Source: CATOSP01 sp965204715 (lineage in GTDB: Bacteria; Chloroflexota; Dehalococcoidia; Lucifugimonadales; UBA3495). Taken from it: a DNA stretch of 64,000 nt. The notes under the pieces were generated by a model. That model was not told the DNA's origin, searched no databases, and worked only from the letters and a program-made list of their open reading frames with translations. Shown piece after piece: positions 34,834 to 43,883 of the stretch. The translations under genes and the position numbers were made by a program. The stretch spans positions 3,472,001 through 3,536,000 of the forward strand of contig OZ242009.1 of NCBI GenBank assembly GCA_965204715.1. The letters run 5' to 3'. The stretch's first letter is position 1, and each line of letters opens with the position of its first letter.

Positions 34834-36540
34834 ATGTACAACCATGCACCCGTGGAAAGCGTAGCCGAGGCATACCTGGAACTTCTGGCGGCCCGCGGCA
34901 TTGACTACTTCTTCGGCAACGGCGGTACGGACTTCGCGCCCATAATCGAGGCTTACGCCAAGCGGCTCAGCCAGGAGCAGCCGCTGCCCAGGCCCATCCC
35001 GGTGCCCCACGAAGTCACGGCGGTCAGCATGGCCCACGGCTACACCATGATCACCGGCCGTCCCCAGGTCGTGATGGTGCATACCGTGCCCGGCACCGCC
35101 AACGCCATCGGCGGCATTGTCAACGCGGCGCGGTCCAACATGCCCATGCTGTTCAGCGCCGGGCGCACCCCCATAACCGAGGGCGACGCCCGGGGTTCCC
35201 GCGACGGCAGCATCCACTGGGCGCAGGAGTCCTTTGACCAGGCGGCGATGGTGCGCGAGTGGGTCAAGTGGGACTACGAGCTGCGCCACGGCGCAGACCT
35301 GGAGGGCGTGGTTGACCGCGCCTTCGCCATCGCCGAGTCCACGCCTCCCGGCCCGGTGTACCTCACATTGCCCCGGGAAGTGCTGGCCGAGGAAGTGGCG
35401 GGCATCGACTACCAGACCAGGTCCCGGCAGCAGAAGGCCGGGGACAGGATTCCTTCCCCGGAGGCCATTTCCCAGGCCGCCGACGCACTGGCCAACGGCC
35501 GCAGCCCGCTGCTGGTGACCCGTGGCGCGGGCAAAGACCCTCTGGCGGTGGCCCCGCTGGTGGAGTTGGCCGAACTGCTGGGCATGCCTGTGTTCGAGTC
35601 CGGCGCGCTGTACGCCAACTTCCCCAAGGACCACCCGCTGTACGCCGGGCCTGACATCGGCGCGGCACTGGGAGAGTCGGACGTGGTGGTGGTCCTGGAG
35701 GCCGACGTGCCGTGGACACCCAAGCGCCATGCCCCGCCAACCGGCGCCACCGTCATCGGAATCGGCGAAGACCCTCTGTATTCCGCCTACCCGGTGCGGG
35801 GCTTCCAGGTAGATTTGAACCTGTCCGGCAACCCCAGGCTGATACTCCGGTCGCTGGCAGATGCAGTCCGCACGTCAGGGGTGGACGCCCAGGCCGTCAA
35901 CGCCCGCACCCAGGCGTGGGCCGCCAGGTCGGCGCAGCGGAGGGAGCAGGAGCGCAGCCGGGCCGAGGCTGCCAGCGGCCAGTTCCCGGTCAGCAAGGGC
36001 TGGTTCACCAAGTGCATGTCCGACGTGCTGGACGACGATACGGTCGTGCTCAATGAGCTTGGCATTGACGTCAACCTGCTTGCCGTGACCAGGCCGGGGA
36101 GTTTCTACAGCGTCCCGGCGTCGGGCGGGCTTGGCTGGGCCATCGGCGCGTCCTTGGGAGCCAAGCTGGCCGAGCCGGAGAAGACCATAATCTGCTGCGT
36201 GGGAGACGGTTCCTACATCTTCGGCTCCGGCACTGCGGGACACATCGTGTCTGAGGCCCAGGACCTGCCCGTGCTTACCATCGTCTGGAACAATGGCATC
36301 TGGAACGCTGTCCAGAGCGCTACCCGGAACACCTATGCTGACGGTTACGCCGTCCAGACCGGCAACTTCGCCGTCAGCACCCTGTCCCAGTCCTTCCAGT
36401 ACGAGCTGATATGCCAGGCGGCCGGCGGTTACAGCGAGCGGGTTGAGGACCCCTCGGACGTGCCCGCAGCCTTGGAACGGGGCCTGAACGCCGTCAGAAA
36501 CGAAAAGCGCCAGGCCCTGCTGAACATCATCGGCCAGTAA
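34834..36540 (+). CDS. ThDP-dependent enzyme (acetolactate synthase-like large subunit)
   Basis: The ATG at 34834 has AAAGGA upstream and gives 568 residues. The PYR domain has the canonical activating pair in VPHEVTAVSMAHGY (H59, E60). The PP domain has VGDGSYIFGSG and WNNGIWNAV, the intact metal/ThDP motif. Unlike the enzyme at 12833, nothing catalytic is missing. Without a small regulatory subunit or a diagnostic substrate loop it could be a 2-oxoacid decarboxylase, a carboligase or a true acetolactate synthase. It is monocistronic, directly after the IS5 element. Confidence 0.87.
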   Translation: MYNHAPVESVAEAYLELLAARGIDYFFGNGGTDFAPIIEAYAKRLSQEQPLPRPIPVPHEVTAVSMAHGYTMITGRPQVVMVHTVPGTANAIGGIVNAARSNMPMLFSAGRTPITEGDARGSRDGSIHWAQESFDQAAMVREWVKWDYELRHGADLEGVVDRAFAIAESTPPGPVYLTLPREVLAEEVAGIDYQTRSRQQKAGDRIPSPEAISQAADALANGRSPLLVTRGAGKDPLAVAPLVELAELLGMPVFESGALYANFPKDHPLYAGPDIGAALGESDVVVVLEADVPWTPKRHAPPTGATVIGIGEDPLYSAYPVRGFQVDLNLSGNPRLILRSLADAVRTSGVDAQAVNARTQAWAARSAQRREQERSRAEAASGQFPVSKGWFTKCMSDVLDDDTVVLNELGIDVNLLAVTRPGSFYSVPASGGLGWAIGASLGAKLAEPEKTIICCVGDGSYIFGSGTAGHIVSEAQDLPVLTIVWNNGIWNAVQSATRNTYADGYAVQTGNFAVSTLSQSFQYELICQAAGGYSERVEDPSDVPAALERGLNAVRNEKRQALLNIIGQ

Positions 36541-36758
36541 CCTGGTCGACCCCAACGGGCGAGGCTGATACTCGCGTTCCACGACGCCTGAAGCCTCACC
36601 GTTGGGCGGTCGCCGCTCCTTCCTCCGCCCCGGAACCGCACCCTCCTCCACCAGCCAACCGCGCCCGGAGCCCCGGCAGACCGGGATGCCATGAATGCCA
36701 TCAATGCGTTCAAAGATGACATAAAATTAAAACTCATCTAAAATTAACATAAAATTCC

Positions 36759-36788
36759 TTGCTTTAACGGGATGCCCGTTGCTATAAG
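36759..36788 (+). promoter_or_regulatory. Candidate sigma70 promoter of minCDE with operator-like palindrome
   Basis: TTGCTT (36759-36764) and TATAAG (36783-36788) are separated by 18 bases. The spacer contains the perfect inverted repeat AACGGG-ATG-CCCGTT (36766-36780), which would place a repressor directly on the promoter. The A/T-rich tract lies immediately upstream. This is inferred from sequence only. Confidence 0.45.
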
Positions 36789-36854
36789 TGAGATTACATA
36801 ACTTCAACCGCCTCCGTCCGGGACGGTGCGTTGAGTCAGTCACTGGGAACGCCG

Positions 36855-36873
36855 CCCCATACCGGGTATGGGG
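36855..36873 (+). promoter_or_regulatory. Leader hairpin upstream of minC
   Basis: CCCCATAC-CGG-GTATGGGG forms a perfect 8-bp stem with a 3-base loop, about 68 bp before the minC ATG and downstream of the candidate promoter. It may be a 5'-UTR stability or attenuation element. No T-run follows. Confidence 0.4.
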
Positions 36874-36940
36874 CCGGAGCGGACGCTGAAGGTCCGCTTC
36901 TCGGAGAATCCAAGTCGGCAAGTCAAGTAAGGACCGGTCC

Positions 36941-37846
36941 ATGCTGAAGAGCGATGTAATTGAGGTGATCGGACGGGGGTCAAGCGTCGATTTCCTGATC
37001 GACGACGCGGCTCCCTTTGACCTGGTAACCCGCAGCTTGCGGGAGTACCTGGAGGACAACAAGGGGCTGTGGTCCGGCGGGCGCATCACCGTGGATGTGG
37101 GCACGCGCATTGTCTCGCAGGAGCAATTGAAGGAGATCAAGGCGATCATCGAGCAGGAGTCTGGACTGGAAGTAGTGCGGTTTTCCTGCCTGGCTGAGAA
37201 CGTCGCCCCGGACCGCCGCGCCGGCCTGGGAACGGCAGATAGCACCCGTCCCACTACGAAGCTGGAAACCAGTCCCCACCTGACAGAAACTCTCGACCTG
37301 CCGAAATGGGAGCCGCCGGCCCTGTCCACCGCCATTCCCGCCGGGCTCATTCCGGCCTTGAAGACACCCCCAGGGCCGGAGGGGACTGTGGTCCCAACGA
37401 AGCCGGTCCGCGCCGGGAAGAGGCAAACCGGCGGGCCGCGGCGGGCCGTCAGCCAGAAGCGCCAATGGCTGAACGCGCTCCTGGTCAAGGCCACATGCCG
37501 TTCGGGAGAGATCATCCGCCACGATGGCGACGTGGTCGTAATTGGGGATGTGAATCCGGGCGCGGAAATAATCGCAGAGGGAGACGTGGCGGTGTTCGGA
37601 CAACTTCGCGGGTTTGTCCACGCCGGGTCCACCGGCAATACCCAGGCCACCATAGTGGCCCTGAACCTGGACTCGCCGCGTATACAGATTGGACCACACG
37701 CCGGAACATCCTCCGATGCCGGCCGGAGGCCCAAGGGTGCCGGCACCGGGCCGATGATGGCTTACGTGCAGCACGGGTCCATACAACTCGCTCCCTTCGC
37801 GGGGAGTTTCGCAAATTTGGGTAAAGGGGAACCTTATGATGGGTAG
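36941..37846 (+). CDS. minC: Septum site-determining protein MinC
   Basis: The 301-residue protein has an N-terminal MinC_N-like alpha/beta region (to about 85), a Pro-rich variable linker (about 100-165), and the C-terminal beta-helix. The latter carries the family signature SGEIIRHDGDVVVIGDVNPGAEI, with AEGDVAVFGQLRGFVHAG following, near residues 188-230. MinC blocks FtsZ polymerisation away from midcell and is recruited by MinD. It overlaps minD by 11 bp and is the first gene of minCDE. Confidence 0.95.
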   Translation: MLKSDVIEVIGRGSSVDFLIDDAAPFDLVTRSLREYLEDNKGLWSGGRITVDVGTRIVSQEQLKEIKAIIEQESGLEVVRFSCLAENVAPDRRAGLGTADSTRPTTKLETSPHLTETLDLPKWEPPALSTAIPAGLIPALKTPPGPEGTVVPTKPVRAGKRQTGGPRRAVSQKRQWLNALLVKATCRSGEIIRHDGDVVVIGDVNPGAEIIAEGDVAVFGQLRGFVHAGSTGNTQATIVALNLDSPRIQIGPHAGTSSDAGRRPKGAGTGPMMAYVQHGSIQLAPFAGSFANLGKGEPYDG

Positions 37847-38654
37847 GACTATCGTTATCACTTCAGGCAAAGGCGGTGTAGGCAAGACTACCGCAACTGC
37901 CAACATCGGCTCGGCCCTGGCCATGCGGGGCAATAAGGTTGTGGTCATTGACACTGATATCGGGCTGCGCAACCTGGACGTGATCATGGGCCTGGAGAAC
38001 CGGATTGTTTACGATCTGGTTAACGTTCTCGAAGGGAAATGCAAACTCCGCCAGGCAATGATCAAGGATAAGCACGGGTATGAACTGTACCTGATTCCCG
38101 CTGCCCAGACCCGGGACAAGGACTGCATAGACCCTGACCAATTGCGGGGTCTGTGCGCCAAACTGGAAAGTGAGTTCGATTACGTCCTGATGGACTGTCC
38201 GGCAGGTATTGAGCAAGGGTTCAGGAACGCCGTGGGCGCGGCCGGAGAGGCCATACTGGTCACGACGCCAGAGGTATCGGCCATCCGTGATGCCGACCGG
38301 GTGATCGGTCTTCTGGAAGCATCGGAAATACACCGGCCGCGTCTCATCATCAACCGGGTCCATCCGGACATGGTCAAGCAGGGCAATATGATGGACAAGG
38401 ACGATATCGTGGAGTTGCTGGCAGTGGATGTCCTGGGGTTGGTGCCGGCGGACGAGAGGACGATTACCGCCGCCAACAGAGGTGTCCCCGTGGTCCACGA
38501 CAAAAGGGCCCCTTCAGGCGCGGCGTTCCTCAGAATCGCTGCCAGGGTGGACGGTGAAGAAGTGGAGCTTGTGGACCTGTACGAACGGTCCGGCATGCTC
38601 GCCAAGCTGAAGGAAATCCTTGGTATCGACCGGAGGGCCTATTCTCATGCTTGA
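37836..38654 (+). CDS. minD: Septum site-determining ATPase MinD
   Basis: The 272-residue P-loop ATPase has the deviant Walker A motif SGKGGVGKTTATANIG near residues 9-24, VIDTDIGLRNLD (switch I), YVLMDCPAGIEQG (Walker B) and a C-terminal amphipathic region (LAKLKEILGI) for membrane binding. AGGGGA precedes two adjacent ATGs (37836, 37839); either may be used. MinD recruits MinC to the membrane and is displaced by MinE. Confidence 0.97.
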   Translation: MMGRTIVITSGKGGVGKTTATANIGSALAMRGNKVVVIDTDIGLRNLDVIMGLENRIVYDLVNVLEGKCKLRQAMIKDKHGYELYLIPAAQTRDKDCIDPDQLRGLCAKLESEFDYVLMDCPAGIEQGFRNAVGAAGEAILVTTPEVSAIRDADRVIGLLEASEIHRPRLIINRVHPDMVKQGNMMDKDDIVELLAVDVLGLVPADERTITAANRGVPVVHDKRAPSGAAFLRIAARVDGEEVELVDLYERSGMLAKLKEILGIDRRAYSHA

Positions 38655-38937
38655 TCTTTTCCGATGGATGCTCGGCCACATCGAATCGAGCGACGGACGG
38701 GAGCGCAGCAAAGACACGGCGCGGCAACGCCTCAGGGTCGTCCTGATCCAGGACCGCATCGACCTCCCTGCTGACAGGATGGAGTCCATGAAGCGGGAAA
38801 TATGGGATGTGGTCTCCCGATACCTGGTGGTGGACGATGACTTCCTGGAATTCGAGATCCGCAGGCTCGATGAACTTGTCGTCCTGGTATCCAATATCCA
38901 GGTGAAGGACACTTCCGAGTTGGCCCCGGCCCGCTGA
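38647..38937 (+). CDS. minE: Cell division topological specificity factor MinE
   Basis: The ATG at 38647 overlaps the minD stop by 8 bp, giving 96 residues. The N-terminal LFRWMLGH is the membrane-targeting and MinD-binding segment. TARQRLRVVLIQDRIDLP is the conserved anti-MinCD helix/strand. The rest is the dimerisation domain (LEFEIRRLDELVVLVSNI). MinE drives pole-to-pole or boundary dynamics of MinCD. It completes a coupled minCDE operon. Confidence 0.95.
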   Translation: MLDLFRWMLGHIESSDGRERSKDTARQRLRVVLIQDRIDLPADRMESMKREIWDVVSRYLVVDDDFLEFEIRRLDELVVLVSNIQVKDTSELAPAR

Positions 38938-39042
38938 GGTCGCCGCATTACCGCTGCATTCCCGTTTCGGATGACAGGCCGGGCCAGTGGCCACTTTGTC
39001 TCCATAACGGCGTATAATCGCCTGGACACCCGAGGGGAGACT

Positions 39043-40242
39043 ATGTCTGAATCGGAAGCCCTGGTCATAGGCGGCGGGATAGCAGGCGCATCGACTGCCT
39101 ACCACCTGGCAGCTCTGGGGCACAATGCAACCCTGCTGGAACGGGGCGACATCGCCTCTGAGGCTTCGGGCGCCAACGCGGGATCAATCGGCGCCCTCGG
39201 CTGGGGCCAAATTCCCGGCCTCCAGGACTACCTGACAATGGGCAGCCTGGAAATCTTCAAGACGATGCAATTGGACCTTGGATTTGACCTGGAGTTCCGA
39301 ATCTCCGGCTCCCTTCAGGCAGTCCAGGACGAAGCACAGTATGATTTCATCCGGGACCGGGTCCAGGTCCAGCGGTCTCAAGGCTACCGGGTAGAGTTGC
39401 TAACTTCCAGAGAGGCCCAGGCTTTCGAACCCGGTCTCAACCCCGACATGCCCGGCTACATGTACTCACCCTTCCGCGCCCAGGCCAATCCGGTCAAGAC
39501 AACTCAGAGCTTCGCCACCGCCGCGGAACGTCTGGGTGCACGTATCCTGACCGGTTGTGAGGTCGTCAGCATCTCCACCATGCCCGATGATTCATACCGC
39601 GTCACGACCCCAATCGGGGAGTTTCAGACCGGAAAACTCGTGCTGGCCGCGGGCGCATGGTGCCGCCCCTTGGGGACAATGCTGGGATTGGAGATTCCGG
39701 TGGTCCCGGTGCGCGGGCAGATGTGGGCCACCGCTCCCCTGCCGCCCAGAATCTTTGCCACCATCTCATCCTCGGAATCTGCGCTCGACTGGAGCAGGCA
39801 ACCTTCCGGGAATGTCGATGGCCCCCCGGAGCTTACTCACCGGGGGCAAACACGCCTCACCCGTCATCTCTACGGTCGTCAGACGCGCGACGGTGAAATC
39901 ATATTCGGCGGCGACCGGCAGTTGACGGGCTACGACAAGGCGCCGGACGCAACGGGAATTGAGGTCAACCGGGGCCACGCAGCCGAGGTGTTGCCTCTGC
40001 TGCGTGACCTGCCGGTCGCGCGGACATGGGCCGGCCTGATGCCCTTCACCACGGACGGCAGTCCTGTTATCGGAAAGGCGCCTGGCCTGGAAAATCTTTA
40101 CATCGTGACCGGGCTGGCCTCATCGGGGTTCGGCAGAGGACCAATGGCTGGTAAACTGGTCGCCGACTACATCCACACTGGCCACATGCCCCATGTCCTG
40201 ACCGAATCTGACCCGGCAAGATGCGTAACTCCTCTGGATTGA
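39043..40242 (+). CDS. FAD-dependent oxidoreductase (DadA/D-amino acid oxidase-like)
   Basis: The ATG at 39043 follows AGGGGAG and gives 399 residues. The N-terminal FAD motif is VIGGGIAGASTAYHLAALGH, followed by LLERGDIASEASGANAG, the GR2-type segment of glycine/D-amino acid oxidases. YIVTGLASSGFGRGPMAGK near the C-terminus is the flavin-contacting strand. Substrates are amino or imino acids or N-methylated amines; the exact one is unknown. The next two genes are hydrolases on the same strand. Confidence 0.88.
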   Translation: MSESEALVIGGGIAGASTAYHLAALGHNATLLERGDIASEASGANAGSIGALGWGQIPGLQDYLTMGSLEIFKTMQLDLGFDLEFRISGSLQAVQDEAQYDFIRDRVQVQRSQGYRVELLTSREAQAFEPGLNPDMPGYMYSPFRAQANPVKTTQSFATAAERLGARILTGCEVVSISTMPDDSYRVTTPIGEFQTGKLVLAAGAWCRPLGTMLGLEIPVVPVRGQMWATAPLPPRIFATISSSESALDWSRQPSGNVDGPPELTHRGQTRLTRHLYGRQTRDGEIIFGGDRQLTGYDKAPDATGIEVNRGHAAEVLPLLRDLPVARTWAGLMPFTTDGSPVIGKAPGLENLYIVTGLASSGFGRGPMAGKLVADYIHTGHMPHVLTESDPARCVTPLD

Positions 40243-40282
40243 TGATTCCGCGGTCTGGCCTGTATCATCCACAACACAAAGC

Positions 40283-41548
40283 ATGGGTCCACCCCCAATC
40301 TTCCCTATTGGTATGGCAAAAATGCACTTGGCGCTGACCAACGTCAACCTGATTGACTGTGTAAACCCGGCCCCGGTTCCCGATGCTGCCGTACTGGTGG
40401 AGGACGGTCGGATTGCCGGCGTCTACCGCGGCGGTCCGCCTGGCGAGGGGTGGGGACATGTTATCGACCTGGAGGGAGCGTATCTCCTGCCAGGACTGTG
40501 GGATGTGCATATCCATCCGGAATACGTCACCAGCCCAGCCCCCACGGTCGCCCAGCAGACCGCCCGGTTCGGTCAGGAATTGTCCGAAGGCTTGACCGAA
40601 GCTGGCGTCACCGGCGTGCGCTGCGGCGGCGCAGCCCACTTCATGGACGTGGCCTGGCGGGAGACCTTCGCTGAGGGGAAAGTCCCCGGCCCCCGCGTGT
40701 TCGCCTGCGGCAACTTCCTCACCACCACCGGCGGCCACTTCCTCACTTCCGGTCACGCCAGGGAATGCGATGGGCCATTTTCATTCGTCAGCGCCATCCG
40801 GGAGCAGATCAAGAATGGCGTAGACCACATCAAGCTGAACCTGTCCGGCGGCGTAATGGGGCCGTTCTGGGACCGGACCACCAACACTTTCCTGCTGCCG
40901 GAGGAGCTTGAGGCGGCCTTCGCCCTCTGTCATCAACGGGAATACCGGGTTATGGCTCACGCCACCAATCCGGACGCGGTCAAAGCCGCCCTGCGGCTTG
41001 GCGCCCACAGTGTCGAGCACGGCTACGTAATGGACGAAGAGTGCCTGCAACTTTTCCTCGAACGAGACGCTTGGTACGTGCCGACCCTCGGCATCACTCA
41101 CTTGACGCCGTCGCAGACAACGACCGACCGGGAGCGCCGCTACGTGGAAAGGCGTGCGCTGTCCCCGGACCTGGTCAAGCGGGCCGAGTCCGCAGCCGAT
41201 GCTCACAGGACGTGGTTCCGGCAGGCCCTCCGCTCCGGGGTTAAAATGGCCCTGGGGTCAGACGTCTTCCCGCTGCGCGAGTCCGCTCTGCTGGAGATTG
41301 GCCTGTGGGTCAAGGATGGCGCAACTCCCTGGGAAGTCCTTCAGGCGGCCACCGTCAACGCGGCCCAATTGTGTGGAAGGGGACACGACCTGGGGACAAT
41401 CGAACCCGGCAAGCTGGCCGACCTGATCGCAGTTGGCGGCAACCCCTTGGACGACATCGAAAACCTGGGAAACCTGCTCCTGGTGGTCAAGGAAGGCACG
41501 GTCGTGTCCGATAAGCGGCGTCCGGACCCGAATCCGCCCAAAGAATAG
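40283..41548 (+). CDS. Amidohydrolase (imidazolonepropionase/prolidase-like)
   Basis: The 421-residue protein has the composite beta-sandwich plus TIM-barrel layout. Signatures are LLPGLWDVHIHPE (H76, H78), a Lys strand DHIKLNLSGGV, HATNPDAVKAALRLGAHSVEHG, the LGSDVFPL Asp strand and the closing GTIEPGKLADLIAVGGNPL. It hydrolyses cyclic amides, peptides or similar C-N bonds. Three in-frame ATGs (40283, 40313, 40322) are possible and none has a strong ribosome site. It is 10 bp upstream of the MBL gene. Confidence 0.88.
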   Translation: MGPPPIFPIGMAKMHLALTNVNLIDCVNPAPVPDAAVLVEDGRIAGVYRGGPPGEGWGHVIDLEGAYLLPGLWDVHIHPEYVTSPAPTVAQQTARFGQELSEGLTEAGVTGVRCGGAAHFMDVAWRETFAEGKVPGPRVFACGNFLTTTGGHFLTSGHARECDGPFSFVSAIREQIKNGVDHIKLNLSGGVMGPFWDRTTNTFLLPEELEAAFALCHQREYRVMAHATNPDAVKAALRLGAHSVEHGYVMDEECLQLFLERDAWYVPTLGITHLTPSQTTTDRERRYVERRALSPDLVKRAESAADAHRTWFRQALRSGVKMALGSDVFPLRESALLEIGLWVKDGATPWEVLQAATVNAAQLCGRGHDLGTIEPGKLADLIAVGGNPLDDIENLGNLLLVVKEGTVVSDKRRPDPNPPKE

Positions 41549-41558
41549 GAGGGCAGAC

Positions 41559-42404
41559 ATGGCGGGCAACAGGATATCCATTGGAAACGTTGAGATTACG
41601 TCCCTCTCCGACGGCATCCTTGAGTTTGATCTGTGCAATTTCTTCCCCGGCATTCCATCCGAAAACTGGGCGCCATACGGAGACCATCTTACCGAAGAGC
41701 ACAATGTGCGTTTCAACCTGGCCTGCTTCCTGGTGCGCTCCGACGGCAGGAACATCGTTGTGGACACCGGCCTGGGACCAAAGCCCGCCGACGCGCCGGA
41801 GACTCCCTGGGGCGAATTGCTCAACGACTTTTCCGCGCACCGCGTCAGGCCCGAAGAAATCGACATGGTGGTGATGACCCACTTGCACCGGGACCACGTG
41901 GGCTGGAACCTCCAGCCGCGGGACGGCAAGTTCGTCCCCACATTCCCCAACGCCCGTTACTACATGAGCGCCATCGACTGGAACGCTACCCACGACCCCG
42001 CGTTGCAGCAGGACCGCTTCCCCAACGCGCCTGATTGCGTCTGGCCGTTGCAGGAACTGGGCCTGGCAGAATTGATCGAGGGCGAACACCCTCTCACCAG
42101 TGAGCTGACGACATTGCCCACGCCGGGCCATACCCCCGGGCACATGAGCATCATGATCACTTCCCAAGGGGAGCGGGGCCTGATTCTCGGCGACGTGCTG
42201 CACAACACGGTCCAGGTGCATGAGACCGATTGGGTGTCCCGCGCCGACATAGACCCGGAGCAGACCCGTATCACACGCCGGTCTCTGATGGAACGCCTGG
42301 AACAGGACGGGACAACCGTCCTATCGGTCCATCTTCCCAAGCCCGGCTATGGCAAGATTGCCCGGATGGATGGCCGCCGTTACTGGCAGCCGCTCCAGAC
42401 CTGA
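41559..42404 (+). CDS. MBL-fold metallo-hydrolase
   Basis: The start at 41559 has AGGAGGG and follows the amidohydrolase stop by 10 bp. The 281-residue protein has the metal motif MTHLHRDHVGWN (H108, H110, D112, H113), the second-ligand strand TPGHTPGHMS, the GDVLHN Asp and a final LSVHLP His. It looks like the lactonase/AHL-lactonase-like branch with complete di-metal ligands. It may open a lactone or ester made upstream in the same pathway. Confidence 0.9.
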   Translation: MAGNRISIGNVEITSLSDGILEFDLCNFFPGIPSENWAPYGDHLTEEHNVRFNLACFLVRSDGRNIVVDTGLGPKPADAPETPWGELLNDFSAHRVRPEEIDMVVMTHLHRDHVGWNLQPRDGKFVPTFPNARYYMSAIDWNATHDPALQQDRFPNAPDCVWPLQELGLAELIEGEHPLTSELTTLPTPGHTPGHMSIMITSQGERGLILGDVLHNTVQVHETDWVSRADIDPEQTRITRRSLMERLEQDGTTVLSVHLPKPGYGKIARMDGRRYWQPLQT

Positions 42405-42460
42405 ACACCGCCGGCTCTCGCTTTACGGCAATCGGGAAGGCATGGCGCCGGCCGCGCCTC

Positions 42461-43531
42461 TCAATGCAACACTCCCTCCTGCCGGAGCATATACAAGGTC
42501 GCTTCAAAGTCTGCCAGCCCACTCAGGTCCAATTCAGGTGGCTCCAGCGCGTCCAGCGGCGGAAGCCCGTCGGAAGGTGGTACGCCCGACGCCAGGGGAT
42601 ACTCATGGGTCTTCTCGGCCACATGCCGCTGCGCCTGTTCAGACAACAGGTACTCGATGAAGAGGGCCGCGTCCTTCTTGTTTTCCGACGTTGTCAGTAT
42701 GCCCGCGCCCGCCACCAGCATCAGGGACCCGGGGTCGCCGCCTCCCATGAAGTGGTTGCGTGCGCCGAAGCCCGGCCCTTCCTCTCGTAAGAACCGTTCC
42801 ACGTAGTAATGGTTCACAAATCCAACATCCACCTCTCCGCTGGCCACGGCAGCCACCGTGGCCGTGTTGCTCGGGTACTCCCTGGGGATGTTGGCCTGGA
42901 TTCCCCCCAACCAGGTGCGGGCCGCATCGTCGCCTCGCTTTATTCGGAATGCAGTGACGAAAGCCTGGAAGGGCGTGTTCCGGGGCGCCCACCCGATTCT
43001 CTCCTTCCACTCCGGGTCTGTAAACCCTTCTATCGATCCGGGCAGTTCGGTCTCCGGGTCCACCGCCGCCACATTGTAGACCACGGTACGGACACGACCG
43101 GAGGTCCCAACCCAGTAGCCGCGGTCGTCGCGGAACCTGGAGTCCACTTTCGCCAGGAGTTCACCGGGAAGAGGGGCCAGAAACCCGCGTCTCGCCAGGA
43201 GGCCGAGCGACCCCGGCTCCGACATAAAAACCACATCCGCAGGAGTGTTCTCACCTTCTTCCATAATGGTCGAGGCAATGGCGGTGCTGCCGGCATACTT
43301 GACCTTGACGTCTATGCCGGACTCTTCTGCGAACGAATCTATCAGAGGTTCAACCAGGCTGCTGGACCGTCCGGCATAGATAGTGAGCGTCTTATTTCCG
43401 TCGCCACAACCGGCAAGAAGCGACGCTGGAGCAACCATGAGAAGAGTCGAGATGATTAAGGCTTTCCACAGGGCCAGGACTCCGCACCGGCTACGAAATC
43501 GGGTATCATGTAATCGGAAACAGGAGAGCAT
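42461..43531 (-). CDS. ABC-type (iron(III)-like) substrate-binding lipoprotein, orphan
   Basis: The 356-residue protein starts with a signal peptide whose lipobox is LLAGC (Cys near residue 42), then LTIYAGRSSSLVEPLIDSFAE, the opening of FutA/FbpA-type iron-binding proteins. ADVVFMSEPGSLGLLARRGF and the late YYVERFLREEGP are also typical. It is expected to be lipid-anchored outside the membrane. No permease or ATPase gene lies on either side, so it must use components encoded elsewhere or act alone. Confidence 0.85.
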   Translation of the reverse strand: MLSCFRLHDTRFRSRCGVLALWKALIISTLLMVAPASLLAGCGDGNKTLTIYAGRSSSLVEPLIDSFAEESGIDVKVKYAGSTAIASTIMEEGENTPADVVFMSEPGSLGLLARRGFLAPLPGELLAKVDSRFRDDRGYWVGTSGRVRTVVYNVAAVDPETELPGSIEGFTDPEWKERIGWAPRNTPFQAFVTAFRIKRGDDAARTWLGGIQANIPREYPSNTATVAAVASGEVDVGFVNHYYVERFLREEGPGFGARNHFMGGGDPGSLMLVAGAGILTTSENKKDAALFIEYLLSEQAQRHVAEKTHEYPLASGVPPSDGLPPLDALEPPELDLSGLADFEATLYMLRQEGVLH

Positions 43532-43556
43532 TAAACTCCAGGAGCTTCACCGCCTC

Positions 43557-43865
43557 ATGCTGGAACACATGGGAATTCGTTGGGGGTTCGTCTTCCTTCG
43601 CTCGGCGACTCACCTGGAGCCGGAACAGTCCCGCGACCTGATGCAGCAGGCCGTGGAGATGTTCCTGGCCGGGGAGGACGAGCGAAGGGTGAAAGACTCG
43701 GACTTCGAAGGCCGTCTCTACACGGAACGACGCTATGAGGTAATTGGCGGACTCGGCGGCCAACGCTTCGACGCCGACCTGGAGACCGTCTATGGCAAAG
43801 ACTCTGCCTCTTTCCTCATCAACGAGCAAACCGGGGGCGGGGGCGCTCCAATTTCCAGGAACTGA
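43557..43865 (+). CDS. Small hypothetical protein
   Basis: The ATG at 43557 with an upstream CCAGGAG gives 102 residues. Third codon positions are strongly G/C on this strand, which supports it as the coding strand over an equally long frame on the opposite strand. The sequence has an EQSRDLMQQAVEMFLAGEDERRV helix region and a Gly-rich end, and resembles no family I know. The start is uncertain because the frame is open farther upstream into the 5' end of the divergent lipoprotein gene. Confidence 0.5.
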   Translation: MLEHMGIRWGFVFLRSATHLEPEQSRDLMQQAVEMFLAGEDERRVKDSDFEGRLYTERRYEVIGGLGGQRFDADLETVYGKDSASFLINEQTGGGGAPISRN

Positions 43866-43883
43866 TTCTTCCGACAAGCCATA

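Larger units (their letters stand above)
36541..36940. other. Intergenic region upstream of minC
   Basis: No gene is seen in these 400 bases. About 36700-36760 is strikingly A/T-rich (runs of AAAATTAA) against the GC-rich background, as in an UP element or transcription start region. A perfect palindrome, a promoter-like pair and a leader hairpin follow (separate entries). CCAACGG near 36551 and its complement CCGTTGG near 36598 could form a loose terminator stem for the preceding gene. Confidence 0.6.

Noticed and set aside
43506..43877. 123-residue minus-strand frame opposite the small plus-strand gene at 43557
   Set aside because: Third-position G/C bias supports the plus strand, and the minus frame has no ribosome site or recognisable motif.
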